A program made the translations under genes and the position numbers. Below, one piece after another: positions 35,597-47,113 of a stretch of 64,000 nucleotides of DNA. The notes below the pieces were generated by a model. The model was given only the letters and a program-made list of their open reading frames with translations, ran no database searches and was not told the DNA's origin. Positions within the stretch are counted from its first letter, which is position 1. Each line of letters starts with the position of its first letter. The stretch is from Larix kaempferi (lineage: Eukaryota > Streptophyta > Pinopsida > Pinales > Pinaceae): contig BSBM01000877.1 of the NCBI GenBank assembly GCA_027924585.1, forward strand, positions 9,016,001 through 9,080,000, in the 5' to 3' direction.

Positions 35597-36355
35597 TGTT
35601 GCTTGGGTTTTCACCTAAGCTTGTGCAAATGAGCACCTACTAACTTCGTAGTCGTGGTTTCAATAAAACAGTAAAAAGTAATGTAAAAAGTAAAAAACTA
35701 ATCTAACATGTGCATATTAAATATACAGTAAACAGTAAAAAACTCAGATCTTCCATGTAAAACAAATTTTATTGATAAAAAATTAATTTACAAATGACAG
35801 ATTACCTCAATGGTGAGGTTGTTGAGCTTGAGAAGCTACAGGGATGAGTTGCTCAAATGCTCCAATGGGTCCTTCTCTTCTCCAAATGCAAGTGGGGGAT
35901 TGGCCAAAGATGGATCTAAGCTCAAATGATGGGCTCAAGATCTTAAGAATGAAATTGGCAGCATAAGGATAGGCAAGAATGTGGATGAATAATGGGGAGC
36001 CTCTATCACCTTTTTATAGCTTTTGGGTGATGGAGAATACAACCATGGTTTAAGGTAACCAATGGTATTGGTAAAAATGATTTAGGTTTTCTTTCTCTCT
36101 TTTTCCCTCTTTTGAATATATTTTTGAATTTTATTCCCTTTTAATTGACTTTTGGTAATTTTGGACACCTTTGGAGGGTTTTTGGTATTTTTTGAGGAAA
36201 TTTAATTATTTTGAGGAGAAAAAGATGGATTTTGGCCTTTTTGGTGACCATTTGAGAGTTTGTTGAGGTTTTAGAGGCTAAAATGGTAGGAAAAGTGGAC
36301 AAATAGGTCATGTGACTAGGGAGATGAGCTAGTGAGCATTTTTTGGGTGTTAATA
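35597..36355 (-). repeat. 3' LTR of the gag-protease element
   Basis: It reads TGTTGCTTGGG...GGGTGTTAATA on the plus strand; on the element's strand it starts near TATTAACACCC. It is repeated at 44584-45372. It is non-coding apart from a minus-strand open stretch that continues from the internal region. Confidence 0.9.
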
Positions 36356-36369
36356 GATTGCCCCCTATT
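36356..36369 (-). other. Polypurine tract of the gag-protease element
   Basis: On the minus strand AATAGGGGGCAATC lies directly before the LTR start TATTAACACCC. Position and composition fit the start site of plus-strand DNA synthesis. Confidence 0.65.
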
Positions 36370-39100
36370 GTGTGAGGCCAGGAGCTCATCGTATGGCCGA
36401 TAGGAATCATAGTTTCTTTGTATTTTTTCTGGGGTTTGGAGGAGAGAAGAGATCGATTGGAGACTGGAACAACGGTCCCATACAAACTGCAAAAAATGAA
36501 AATACATGGCCTCAATAGTGAATGAGGAATAATCTCAATATATGGATGAGGCGGGCATACCCATGCTCGTATCAAGACATATAAATAACAATGAGGCCCA
36601 AAAAAGGGGACCTGAACAATACATGGAGAACTATTGTGTACATCATAATGGTCTAGAGGGGACACAAAGATAGGACATACTTATGTTCAATACCATCGCT
36701 GACCTGAATAACCGATACACTGGAAAAAAGCAACAGTCATTCTGAATGTGGTGTCAGAAGGGCTAATGAACAACTGGATCTGAAGGTATCCAACAACTGG
36801 ATTGATTCAATAACCATGAGCTAGAATATCAAGGGTACACTGAACGGTATTTGAATCTGTACTCGAAGAAGCATACAACTGGGGGTACTTACGAATACTG
36901 TCTCCTAGCACAGCCCGGATATCCACAGGAACATATAACTGGTTGTTCCTAAAGTAGACTCACCAATGTGCTACAATCAGGTGACATCCAAGGTCTTCGA
37001 CTAATAACTGAAAGGACCGATACCCTGTACGAATCTCAATGATGCGATCAAGGTGTTGACATTGAGCATGTGATAAACAATCATTTGGAGAGGCATTAAG
37101 GACTCCTTTCAAAATGATCCATAGGCACTCGCCATTGATGGTGACGAGTCCAAGGCACAGGGACCTCTTGGTCTAGCCTTTGGAATAGACTCGCTGGCGT
37201 TGACAAAGGGAGACCTGCAACTACCGAGGTAATGATGTTTCCTTGATAGGAGCGTGAGGTGTACAACCAAAGTGTGATAGTACTGATAGTGGGGCTGACA
37301 TATTGGGGGGATGGGGAATAATTGGGGTCATAGAGTGGGGGGACTCAAACTTCCTTTGTTCAGAGCATGATGACATGGTTTGGCAGCTAACTTTAGGTAC
37401 GGGGATCATAGCTTAAGGGATTAGGGGTAAGTACTGCCGTGGGAGAGACTCAGGGGGACAAACTGATGTATGGTATCGGGAAAGTCTCAAGGTGAAATTT
37501 CATAGAATACTCTAAACAAAGGCGACCAAATTGGGGAAGCTTCCATAATAGTGTGATTATATATGCTTTGCTATGGCGCCGAGAGGCACCGTTGGGGCCT
37601 TCTTCATGGTTTAAGGAGCTGGAAGAAGGGATAAAAAGTGTGTTCAACAATGGTACTGTCATGTGCATTTGTACGAGCCCAAGACAGTTCATGCTCATGG
37701 TTGCTTTCAATTTTAGAGAGTCTGAAAGCAGTAAGTCGACTCCAAGGGGTTCTTTTTCATGTGTTAGTCTCCAAGGCCCGAAAAAGCATAAAAGGATGTA
37801 ATGAAGAACTCTTCTAGCCAATGTGACTAGAGTATTCCTTTTTCATAATTAGTCTACAAGGTATGGAAAAGGGGTAAACTTATACCAAGTAGATGCCCTT
37901 TTAGATACTTTTTGCGAGTATGAAAGGAATCAAGATTGCTCGACGATCTTTTCATTGTTTTAGGAGTCAGAAAAGAGCTTAACAGAAACCCCCTAAGTGC
38001 CTTTTTCGTAAAGGAATTGCTGGACCCAAAAAATGGATAAAATTATACCGAACAAAAGTAATGGTGAGGCAAGGAGGAAGTGTTCAATCAAGGGACAAGT
38101 ATGGGGACCATAGTGGTAGGGGGGAACACTTATGGGGCTTCCTTGTGGGTTGATTAATGATAGAAAAACAATGCAATAATCGTAGTATGTATGGAGTGGA
38201 GGGCTCATGTATAAGATGTGATGCCCGAATTTGTAAAATTCGATAGCGGCCAATGTGGCATGCAAATTGAAGTGGCAAGGTGTGTGGACACAATGTCAAA
38301 ATGCTTTTGGTGAAAGTGAGAAATGATCTCAAGCATCATCACGAGTGTAGAAAACTGAACCCGGGTGACATAAAAATCGTAACAAACGGACAACGGTCGA
38401 TGTGGCACACAAATAGAGGTGACGAGTGGCATGTGAAAAATTCCTGAAAAATATGGTGGTGAGAGCGAGAAATGATCTCAAGCATCATCACGAGTGCGGA
38501 AAAATGAATCCGATGATATAAAAAACGTAAAAAATGGACAACGATCGATGTGGCACGCAAACCGAGGCGACGAGGGGCTTGTGAAAAATGCCCAAAAAAT
38601 ATGGTGGTGAGAGCAAGAAATGATCTAAAGCATCATCATGGGCATGGATATATGAATCCGGTGGTAAAAAGGGTGCGAAAAACAGAGGTGAGATGACTCT
38701 GGAATGTTCAAAGGAAAAACAAGGTTAAAAAATGGCTATAAATAAAGGTGAGCCCACTAAGCCAAGGATGCAGTGGTGGGGATAAATGATGACCCTCGGG
38801 GGAGAAATACTAGGCGTATCAAATCAAATCAAATATACAAGTGACGCGTGACCTCAAAAATGGTTGAGATCATGAATGTGAAAAAGTGAGCAGGGTTAAT
38901 GACCTACCCGCATGCTATGTGCATGGGGTTTGTGATTGTGGATCACATATGTGTTGGTTTGAATGATTGGCTCATTGAAGTGTTGAGATAGATGTGATGG
39001 GGTAGGGTCAAAATGATTGATCATTCCCCCTATCCCAGGTTCGAGGTAATCTATTATGCCCCCGAACTCAGAGGTGTCAATGCAGTGCAGATGCTGTCTT
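36370..39100 (-). other. Long non-coding 3' part with about 147-bp tandem repeats
   Basis: About 2.7 kb between the last coding block and the LTR, where an autonomous element would have RT and integrase, shows no coding motif. At 38230-38670 a unit of about 147 bp occurs three times, marked by ATGTGGCA at 38253, 38400 and 38548 and by GAAATGATCTCAAGCATC. Copies differ by point changes. Confidence 0.7.
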
Positions 39101-39288
39101 ATAGAGGGATCAACAGGGCATTGACCAACTACTAGTGGGGGGGTGTACCATGACTCTGTGGGCCATGGTGGCATACTGAAGTGATGATATGATGATGGGG
39201 GATTCCCCTTGCGGGGTGGATTCCCCCACTATTGCTGTGGAGAATGATGATGATGATGAGTAGGCAAGGTTTTGGGTCTGCCCACATG

Positions 39289-39981
39289 CTATGGACATGT
39301 GGTTTCCCCATTGATCTGAAAAGGTTGAACATGTGTGTCAGAAGGATTAGTGGAAGGGGCCGACCGAACAGAGGGGTCTACAGTGGAAACCATGTAAATG
39401 GTGTTAATTTCAGCTGATGAGGTGGATTCGGGTGGGTGAATCTCCTCGATGGTAGTAATGGATGACTCTAAAGAGGACTGATTCAATTCTTGGAGAACCA
39501 GTTGATACTCATGTAGGTTTGGGAAATGATGTGAATAATGACCGTAGATTCCACATATGATGCAAGGGTGATTGGTGCGTAGCGATTTATCACGGGGCTG
39601 AGGGGTAATGTTAAGTTTAACAAATGGGATGTTAGCATCGTCATCTAACATTTGCATGTGTTCCTAAAGTGATGTTAGTTGTGGGCATTGATGGGTAACA
39701 TGGCCCAAATCCTCACAAAAAGAGCATTTGGGGAGAGCAAGAAATGTTGGGGGGGGGTTCATTGCGAGCTTTGGAGTAGGTGGGGTGTTGTGGGTTTCCG
39801 GTGAAGTAGTGTAGGTTTGTGAGCCTCTGCCCCCAGTGTAACGGGGTAGAGGAGGTGCATTACTAGATGTTGATGCAGTTCTCACCCCTGGAGGTGGTCG
39901 GCTTGTCACAGTTATAGGATGGATTGCTTGTAAAATGATAGTTGGTGTGGGGGGGGGGGGTTTGGGGTGGGCAGGTACCAC
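39289..39981 (-). pseudogene. Second zinc-knuckle block downstream of protease
   Basis: A proline-rich stretch is followed by CSFCEDLGHVTHQC (39726-39685), a complete CCHC knuckle, then a stop, then CIICGIYGHYSHHF (39564-39523), where the last Cys is Phe. The second of these, with its flank LRTNH, resembles the knuckle at 41400-41359 (LRTNHLCSICEVYGHY), so the block looks like an internal duplication. Zinc knuckles on both sides of a protease are unusual. A C-terminal T/S/P-rich stretch follows. Confidence 0.6.
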
Positions 39982-40494
39982 ACAGGTAGTCCTATTGTTA
40001 ACCCTTGAAGATTGAGCGTAGCCATTACTGGGGTGTTGGCTTCTCCTGAAGGGGGAAATAGGAATGGGATGGTGTGGATTGGTGTGGCTCTGACATGACT
40101 GGGAACTGAGGGTGGTTGTGGTAGTAAAGGGGGGCTTTTGGTTAGGTGCTTATGTATTGTGTGAGAGGGTGCACAAATTAGATATCTCGACTTTCTGTAA
40201 AGGAGGTGGGATGGATTGGAATGTGGAGGTCATGGGTGTATCTGAGTATATTCCGGGTCCGATTGTGGAGACGAACGATGTAGGTGCGTTATGAACAGGT
40301 TGTTCAATCATAGGGAGAACATTTTTAGGTGTGGCAGGGGCATTAGGATCGTAGTACATCAGTTGATCTATCTTTACCACACGCCACTCATGGGGGACCA
40401 TCATAGTGTAGAAGACGGATGAAGCGACGACCTTCATGGCGTACATGTAACTTTGTCCAGGTAAGAGGTTGTAATCAAGCTGGGCATTGATGAC

Positions 40495-41105
40495 CTATAT
40501 GTCTATAAGTGTCGTTTTTCCACCTAATTGAACGGGAACGTTGGCCAAGAGGCCTTGAGGTTGAGTTGAATGATCGTCGTAAGCTCGTAATGCGGTTGTG
40601 GATGGTTGCAGTGTTGGGGATCCAAGCTTCTTCCAGAAAAATGTTGACATCACACAGGTGGAGGAACCTTCATCGATGATGCATCGATGAATGACAAGTT
40701 TCCGAATGTATACAGAAACTTGGAATGCTAATGTGGAAGGTAAACATGGTTCGGCTTGGTCCAAGTTGAATGCCATCATTTGTGAGTCGTTAGGGTCTAT
40801 AGCACCAATGGCGGACAAAAATATCTTCCTCTATGCAGGACAGGTTTTTTGGAATTCCAGGGCAGACATAGTAGCAGGGGATTGAGCTAAGTCATCCACA
40901 ATATTATAATTTGAGGAAGCATGAGTGTTAGGATTATTATTGATCTGTCGTAGTGTGAAACGAAGAGATTTAGGGCCTCCATCCAATGGTGTAGTAGGTA
41001 TACATAATGGCTGATCAGTTGGAATAGCGTTGGTGGCTGGATCAATGGGCATGGCTTCAGGGGTGGAGCCATATTGGTTTCGGCGTGTTTGGAGGTGGAC
41101 ATCAA
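40495..41105 (-). pseudogene. Retropepsin-like protease of the gag-protease element
   Basis: The sequence CIIDEGSSTCVMS on the minus strand carries the Asp-x-Gly-Ser catalytic signature of retroviral-type aspartic proteases. It sits in VHRC-like beta context and is followed by LGSPTLQPSTTALRAYD. Stop codons at about 40820 and 40493 flank the best-preserved part (40818-40495). A further 100 residues (40446-40150) of similar texture continue after the stop. It follows Gag in the expected order and would process Gag. Confidence 0.6.
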
Positions 41106-41329
41106 CCTATGACATCATTAATAGATGGTGAGTACCTAAGTCCATGTGTTGGTAATCAATTACAACATAAGTGATCTGCTGTTGTTGTGCCGTGGTTCCT
41201 TGAGGGGGATCCAACGGACAAATGTTCACCACTCCTTATGTAGGTAAAGGATTCTGCAACACCATGGGTTATGGTTGAGGAGGTGGCACTAGTTGTGCCG
41301 CATTCCCTTTGCGTTGGGCGTCATCAGTC

Positions 41330-42354
41330 CATAGTTGGCGCGCTCGTTCCAAATGGGGGCAAGTGTGTGTGTAATGGCCATACACCTCGCATATGGAACA
41401 CAGATGGTTTGTTCGTAAGTTTAGGTTTTTACCCTGTTTCGGTAGTCGATCAGGGTTTTGGTTGGTGGGGGTGGTGTTGTTATTAGTTGGAGGATTAGGT
41501 GGTTGACTGCCTTGGTTTTGGGGTTGATTGTTTCCACGGTTTCATCCTCTTCCGCGATTTTGTTGACCCTGTTGATTTCGTTGGGAATTATGATTTTGTG
41601 GCTGGTTTTGCAGGGCATACACTTGCCCTTGGGAAGTAGGTGGATTTTGAGGCTATGCAAGTGTTGGAGTAGGCTACGGTGGATAGTAAGCGGGAGGGTT
41701 TGGAGGTGGACTAGGTGCTTGTTGCAGTTGTTGATAAGTCTGAGCTATTGGAAGTGTTTGGGCAGAAGGTGCTACTAGTGGAGGGAAATAAGCCGATGGG
41801 GCTTGTGAGTGAATAGGAGCATGAGTGGCCTGCTGGTGATAATATGCAGGAGGTGCATAAGCTAAAGGTTCATGACCGTAACACTATGGTGGACATGAGG
41901 GTCCATGAGTGTGGTTAGAGTGCGCCATGGGAGCATACAAAGTTGTAGCTCTGGAGCTAGATGTGGCCTGCGAAAGGTCGGGGCCAGTGTTATTAGGCAT
42001 GATTGAAAAGGGTTGTTTATGTGACACAATATGACCAATGATGCCATCTGCCGCATGTGATGCCCCCGGCACGTCATTTCGGGATGGATAATCACGAGGG
42101 GTGTTAGGTAAGATGGTGTACAAATATCCAGACTGGGTGTAGATTAAATCAAACTGTTGGGATTTTAGAATGACTCCTTCTTCCGACTGGGGTCGTTTAG
42201 ATTCCATGTCTTTGGAAATGGATGGAAGGAGAGATCTTAGGAACCAATACAGGAAAATACGGTCATCTAGCTTGATCTTGCATAGACTTTGGTGTTTACG
42301 CCACTCATGAATGTGATCTGTGATGTGGGTAGCTGTGCTATGTCTGCAAGACAA
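41330..42354 (-). pseudogene. gag: gag distal half with CCHC knuckle
   Basis: The frame continues from the proximal gag. 42354-41884 has RIFLYWFLRSLLPSISKDME, then a Q/P/N-rich linker with several stops (about 41881, 41693, 41654, 41549), and finally CSICEVYGHYTHTC at 41400-41359, a full CX2CX4HX4C knuckle. It would bind the element's RNA. Confidence 0.6.
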
Positions 42355-42450
42355 TAGGATTTCTAATCCCGCGTCGGGGTGGATGGGTTTCTGAAAGAAC
42401 TGTAGGAAGGTCGAGGTGAGGGATGTAAAAGTGGGGTGTGTCCCATGAGG

Positions 42451-43257
42451 CTACTTGATATACCATTTGGCTGTCGAGCCAGTGAAAGTACTTTGCAAAA
42501 GACGTAGGAGAATGGAGTCATCTACTATGGAGTTGGAGGAACACCATAGATGAAAAGACATAATGTGATTTTGGGGATCTTCACCAGCCTTCCCTTCAAA
42601 CTTAGGGATATCTGATGGGAGTTTAGTAGGCATGTGAGGCCAAGTAGGATCATTTCTGATGGGATTGTTCATTAATCTTGCCAGGTCTGGTAGGTTGAGA
42701 CTAGCCATAAATGGAAAAATGGCAGAAGAGTGTGACATGGTCATCGGGGCATATGTGCTGGTGGTAGCATTGTTGATCAGGCCGCTGCCCCCAAAGGGAA
42801 TATTAGCCGTGAGGGGGATATGACCCAAAAATAGAGGTGTTGGGTTGGCGTGAGACGGGCCTGCACCTCGAAGTGTAACTTGGGTCACAGATGGGTTGGG
42901 ATTGGGTATAGTAGCTTTTGGGATTGGTATATTAGCAGGGATGGTAGTTGTAGGTCCCATCGAGGGCATGCCTAGGGAAAGTCCCATCGAGGGCATACCC
43001 AAGGTAGGTGCAGGTCCCATGGAGGGAATACCTAGGGTAGGTGTAGTGGTGGTGGCTAATGTGGTGGCTGGGGTGGTGGTGGATGCTCCACCAATAGTCC
43101 CTACAAAGAAGCCGTTGGAAGTCATGCCAGCCATAAGGCTAGTGGGTGCTGTGTATGTAGGATTTTCTGATTCTATGTTAGAGTCAGATGTGAAATGAGG
43201 GGTGTCAAAATCAGGTGATGATTCTCTATGTCGATGATGCTTGGAGTCAAGTGACAA
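42451..43257 (-). pseudogene. gag: gag proximal half of the gag-protease element
   Basis: ATG 43257 begins MSLDSKHHRHRESSPDFDTP. A low-complexity linker has three GMPSMGP-like repeats. The capsid-like part carries LPSDIPKFEGKAGEDP, HIMSFHLWC and LLQSTFTGSTAKWY, the signature of the plant retrotransposon Gag domain. A stop at 42448 follows, then the frame continues. About 268 codons are open, the longest intact piece of this element. Confidence 0.7.
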
Positions 43258-44561
43258 GGCTCTACGTCTGTGACGAGTGGTTTCAAGTGAATCGTACTAC
43301 AGGGGTTCTCCCCGAAAGAGCCGAGAATGTCTCAGGGACTCAATGGTGACAGGAGGCTAGTAAAACTAGTAGGTAGTGGGGAGTGAAAAGCTCAAAATCC
43401 CTAATGCAATCGTGTGTGCAAGAGGGGAGCGAAAAAACTATGGCGCTCAAGACAAAAACCAAACTCAAAACACTTACTGTAACAACTATGCTACGATAAG
43501 TGGAGTGATAAAAAAAGGTGGTCAAAATACCAACAAGAAAATGGCTTCTAAAATCAAAATGGTATACGCGCTAAACCAGGGGGAGGTAAGGGAGCATGCA
43601 AACACCTAACTAAAAGGTATTATGATTTGAACAAGACGTATCCTCTACAAGGTGATGAAATCCAAGTCAAACAATATGAAATACAGAACCAAATGCTAAT
43701 GATATCCCCCTACCGGAAGGGACACCGGGTAGACAATCCTAGAGGAAAGGACACTAAGATACCTCGTTCATGACACGTACAGAAAGGTGAATTTTCAGCT
43801 CTTGTTCTATCACCGTTGTACTCCCATATGGGTAGTACACTGAGAACAACTAGTAGGTGTCCTTCGGTTATTGAATGGATTGTGGTATTTCACTTAGGCC
43901 TTCGAAACCAGTCTTTCTACTTCAAACCTCCTAAGGTAGAGACCTTTCCGACAAATTGGTGTATAACCGTGCCAATAAGTACTAAGGGATTTTGGTACCC
44001 TAATAGATAACAACTATGTCTCAAGTGAAAGTGACTGAGGGGTGTTGTTTGGATACCTATCCCCTCAACCCTACCTAACTACAATGTTCTTTTATGTTCC
44101 CCAAGTGGGGTTAGAAAATTGGTTGAGTTAATTAAATTTTTTATGGCTCACTTTGATTAATGGTGACAGAGTGGCAAAAGGCAAAAAGGTTGCGATCTAG
44201 ATCGCTGGGTTTCGGGTCAAAACTCTGGGTTTTGGAATCGTCGCTTCCAACTAAAAGGATGCGATTTGGATCATTGGGTTTCGGGTCAAAACTATGGGTT
44301 TTGAAATTACGGCTTTCATCTAAACAACCGCGATATGGATCGCAATTGTGGGTTAGAAAACCTGCGATTTACGGGATGAAAAACAACCGCTGAAAACGAA
44401 AGTCGAAATGGAAAAATGGGGACTCTAGAGGTTGCAGAAACATCTAAGGTCTAGGGAAGTAAGATATAGGATTAATGGTAAAGTAGATCTACAATAATAA
44501 AGCTAAATAACAACAAAAGGAAGAACAAATCTAGATCTAACCAAAGATTCAAAGATTCAAA
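43258..44561 (-). other. Leader of the gag-protease element
   Basis: This is non-coding DNA between primer site and gag. At 44190-44370 a unit of about 72 bp with GCGATxTxGATC and TTTCGGGTCAAAACT is repeated two to three times with changes. Leaders of this kind usually hold packaging and dimerisation signals; none can be assigned here. Confidence 0.5.
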
Positions 44562-44579
44562 GAAAAGCGGAGTTGCCAA
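44562..44579 (-). other. Primer-binding site of the gag-protease element
   Basis: On the minus strand TTTGGCAACTCCGCTTTT follows the 5' LTR after a few bases. The core TGGCAACTCCGCT differs by one base from a common plant LTR-element primer site starting TGGCGACTCCGCT. The primer tRNA is not assigned. Confidence 0.65.
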
Positions 44580-44583
44580 AAAC

Positions 44584-45372
44584 CGTTGCTTGGGTTTTCA
44601 CCCAAACTTGTGGAAATGAGTGCTTACTAACTTCGTAGTAGTAGTTTCAATAAAACAGTAAAAAGTAATGTAAAAAGTAAAAAACTAATCTAACATGTGC
44701 ATATCAAATCTACAGTAAACAGTAAAAAGCTCAGATCTTCCATGTAAAACAAAAACTCAGATCTTCCATGTAAAACAAATTTTATTGATAAAAGATAGAT
44801 TTACAAATGACAGATTACCTCAATGTTGAGGTTGGTTGAGCTTGAGCAGCTGTAGGGATGAGTTTCTCCAATGCTCCAATGGGTCCTTCTCTTCTCCAAA
44901 TGCAAGTGGGGGATTGGCCAAAAGGGTCACTCCAAAGATGGATTTGAGCTCAAATGATGGGCTCAAGATCTCAAGAATGAAATTGGCAGCATAAGGATAC
45001 GCAAGAATGTGGATGAACAATGGGGAGCCTCTATCACATTTTTATAGCTTTTGGGTGATGGAGAAACAACCATGGTTTAAGGTAACCAATGGTATTTGTA
45101 AAAATGGTTTAGGTTTTCTTTCCCTCTTTTGAATATATTTTTGAATTTTATTCCCTTTTAATTGATTTTTGGGAATTTTGGACCCCTTTAGAGGGTTTTT
45201 GGTATTTTTTGAGGAAATTGAATTATTTTGAGGAGAAACAAATGGATTCTGGCCTTTTTGGTGACCATTTGGGATTTTTTTGAGGTTTTAGAAGCTAAAA
45301 TGGTAGGAAAAGTGGACAAATAGGTCATGTGACTAGGGAGATGAGCTAGTGAGCATTTTTTGGGTGTTAACA
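44584..45372 (-). repeat. 5' LTR of the gag-protease element
   Basis: It repeats 35597-36355. It is 30 bp longer, mainly because AACTCAGATCTTCCATG is duplicated at about 44730-44775. It ends GGGTGTTAACA, followed by the TSD TATAG. Confidence 0.9.
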
Positions 45373-46039
45373 TATAGTTTGTTGGTGACCCGATTCTTTG
45401 AATCATTTGATTGGTTTCTGTATTGTAAGTGAAAAGTATGTATAATATACGTTCTTTCCACTATATTCTTCATAGTATTATAAAATTATTTCCCCCTTCT
45501 ATTAACGTCCAACACCACTCCAAATAAGCCAAGGACCAATTCACCATCATTTCCATCTTCCATATTTTTTTATTATGATGACTTTCACTTATGTTGCTAT
45601 TATTCCATGCATAATATTCAACATATGTCAATTAGATTATTTGAAACATATTAGCGAATATTCTTAAGTATAGTATTACTCAAATTTGAAGTAATATTTC
45701 ATATTGAATTATTTTGTACTCACCTGATTCATTCCTATGCAACTGTACATCAACATTTTACATTCTTATGGACTTAGAGTGGTAAGAACCTTATTGAGCT
45801 TCCTCATTTTTTTTGTCTCTACATGTCACACATTAATAATTCAAACAATTTAATTTAAATACAAAATTTAAAAAAAAACTTTCCTTCTTCGTAATTTTGA
45901 ATGTGCTTTCATCATGTTGACTAAAATTGTTATTCATTGAACTCATACCATGCATTTTCTATGATAAGCAACCCGTACCTTTAAATTCAGAAGCTATCAA
46001 TATATTACACAAATAAATTACAAAAAATCAAATTAGAAA
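45373..46039 (-). pseudogene. Broken multi-exon gene, 5' exons, unknown family
   Basis: This continues the minus-strand gene of 34022-35215 across the LTR insertion. A possible start is ATG at 45955 (MHGMSSMNNNFSQHDEST). A block at about 45826-45735 has acceptor ATGTAG, KKMRKLNKVLTTLS, one stop, GMNQ and donor GTGAGT. A third block (about 45565-45378) starts MEDGNDGELVLG and enters the duplicated unit, where it is cut by the insertion. Splice phases were not all consistent, so exon limits are tentative. Confidence 0.4.
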
Positions 46040-47000
46040 ACAAGTATGATATTGGTGCGCTTAAATACATAAAACGCCCTGGTGCATTATGTACAAAATT
46101 GCACAGATGTGTTATATCAAAACAAGTGCACCGCAAATGAGAGAAAATTATTTAGTGTTTTAGGAAAATAGAAAATTTGTGTTCCTACAATTAGCGATGC
46201 TCTATTAGTGTAAATGCACCGGTGTGTTAATGTAATAATGTGACAAAAAGAACAGATAAATGTTTTTTTTTGTGTTTTTAGAAATTAAAATATAATGTCA
46301 CGCATATACAAATTATGGTGTGCTATCACTATAAACAGACCGACGCATTACGTTTATATAAACACACCAAAAAAGACGCAGGCATTATTTTATTGACAAA
46401 TTTAAAAAAAAACTTGAGAGGGTTGACATGGTTACGGATTTGACCCAAAAAGTGGCCTCATCTCACCCTACGCTTTCTATATATAATTCCAAACTCATCA
46501 AATCTAAAATTTCTAAAAGTAAAAATTGTAATTGTGTAACAATAGAGGGAATGAAACCCTAATGTAAAATTTTGCAGCTACATAAAGTGAAAAGAAGGAG
46601 CGAGAAAATAAAGGTTGTAACATTGAAGGTAACTATGATGTTTTTTCTTCTAAATATAGTTAAAATCTTAATAGGATAATAATATCCATTGGAATATTTT
46701 ACATGAAACTTCTACTATGTAGGGTTCTGTTTGACCTACCAAATTTCAATCCTCAGAATAATCTTGTTGCTTGAAACTCCTTCCATGTAAATTTCTCTTC
46801 CAAAACTCTCCCCTCAAAATTTTCGCAAAATAATGAATTAACGTTTAGTTATTTTGCTTTTAAACACCTTTTAGAATTAGTTTTCAAATTTAAAATTGAT
46901 GCCCTTTTTTCCGTTTAGGGTAAAAATAACTTCTGCATTTTTTTTTAATTTTGATTTTCGGCATTCCGGTGCGCTTGTGATTATGGTGCATTGGTGCGCA
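46040..47000. repeat. Subterminal array of GGTGCAT-like motifs, right
   Basis: Words such as CCTGGTGCATT, AAGTGCACCGC, ATGCACCGGTGTG, CCGACGCATT and CCGGTGCGC occur repeatedly at 46050-46390 and 46960-47000. They match those inside the left arm. Between them (46400-46950) is AT-rich sequence with a TATATATAA word at 46477, and no coding frame. Confidence 0.45.
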
Positions 47001-47113
47001 TACAAATGAAACGAACCTGAATGTTTTAATTTCAACATGGCATTATATAAACAGGAAATAATTTTTTTTAAAAAAAAACTCATGCTGCAGTGCATGTAGA
47101 AATGGGACCACCA

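Larger units (their letters stand above)
35597..45372 (-). mobile_element. LTR element with gag and protease only (LARD-like)
   Basis: Two direct repeats (35597-36355 and 44584-45372) bound the element. TATAG stands at 35592-35596 and 45373-45377, and the paralogous empty site at about 35172 has it once. On the minus strand the order is LTR, primer site, 1.3-kb leader, gag, zinc knuckle, protease, second knuckle block, 2.7 kb of non-coding DNA, polypurine tract, LTR. There is no RT, RNase H or integrase, so it would depend on another element's enzymes. Total length is 9,776 bp. LTRs differ by about 6-7% in the part compared. Confidence 0.9.

Noticed and set aside
42896-43198. A plus-strand Gly/Val/Pro-rich protein
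   Set aside because: It is the antisense shadow of the GMPSMGP repeats of the minus-strand gag.
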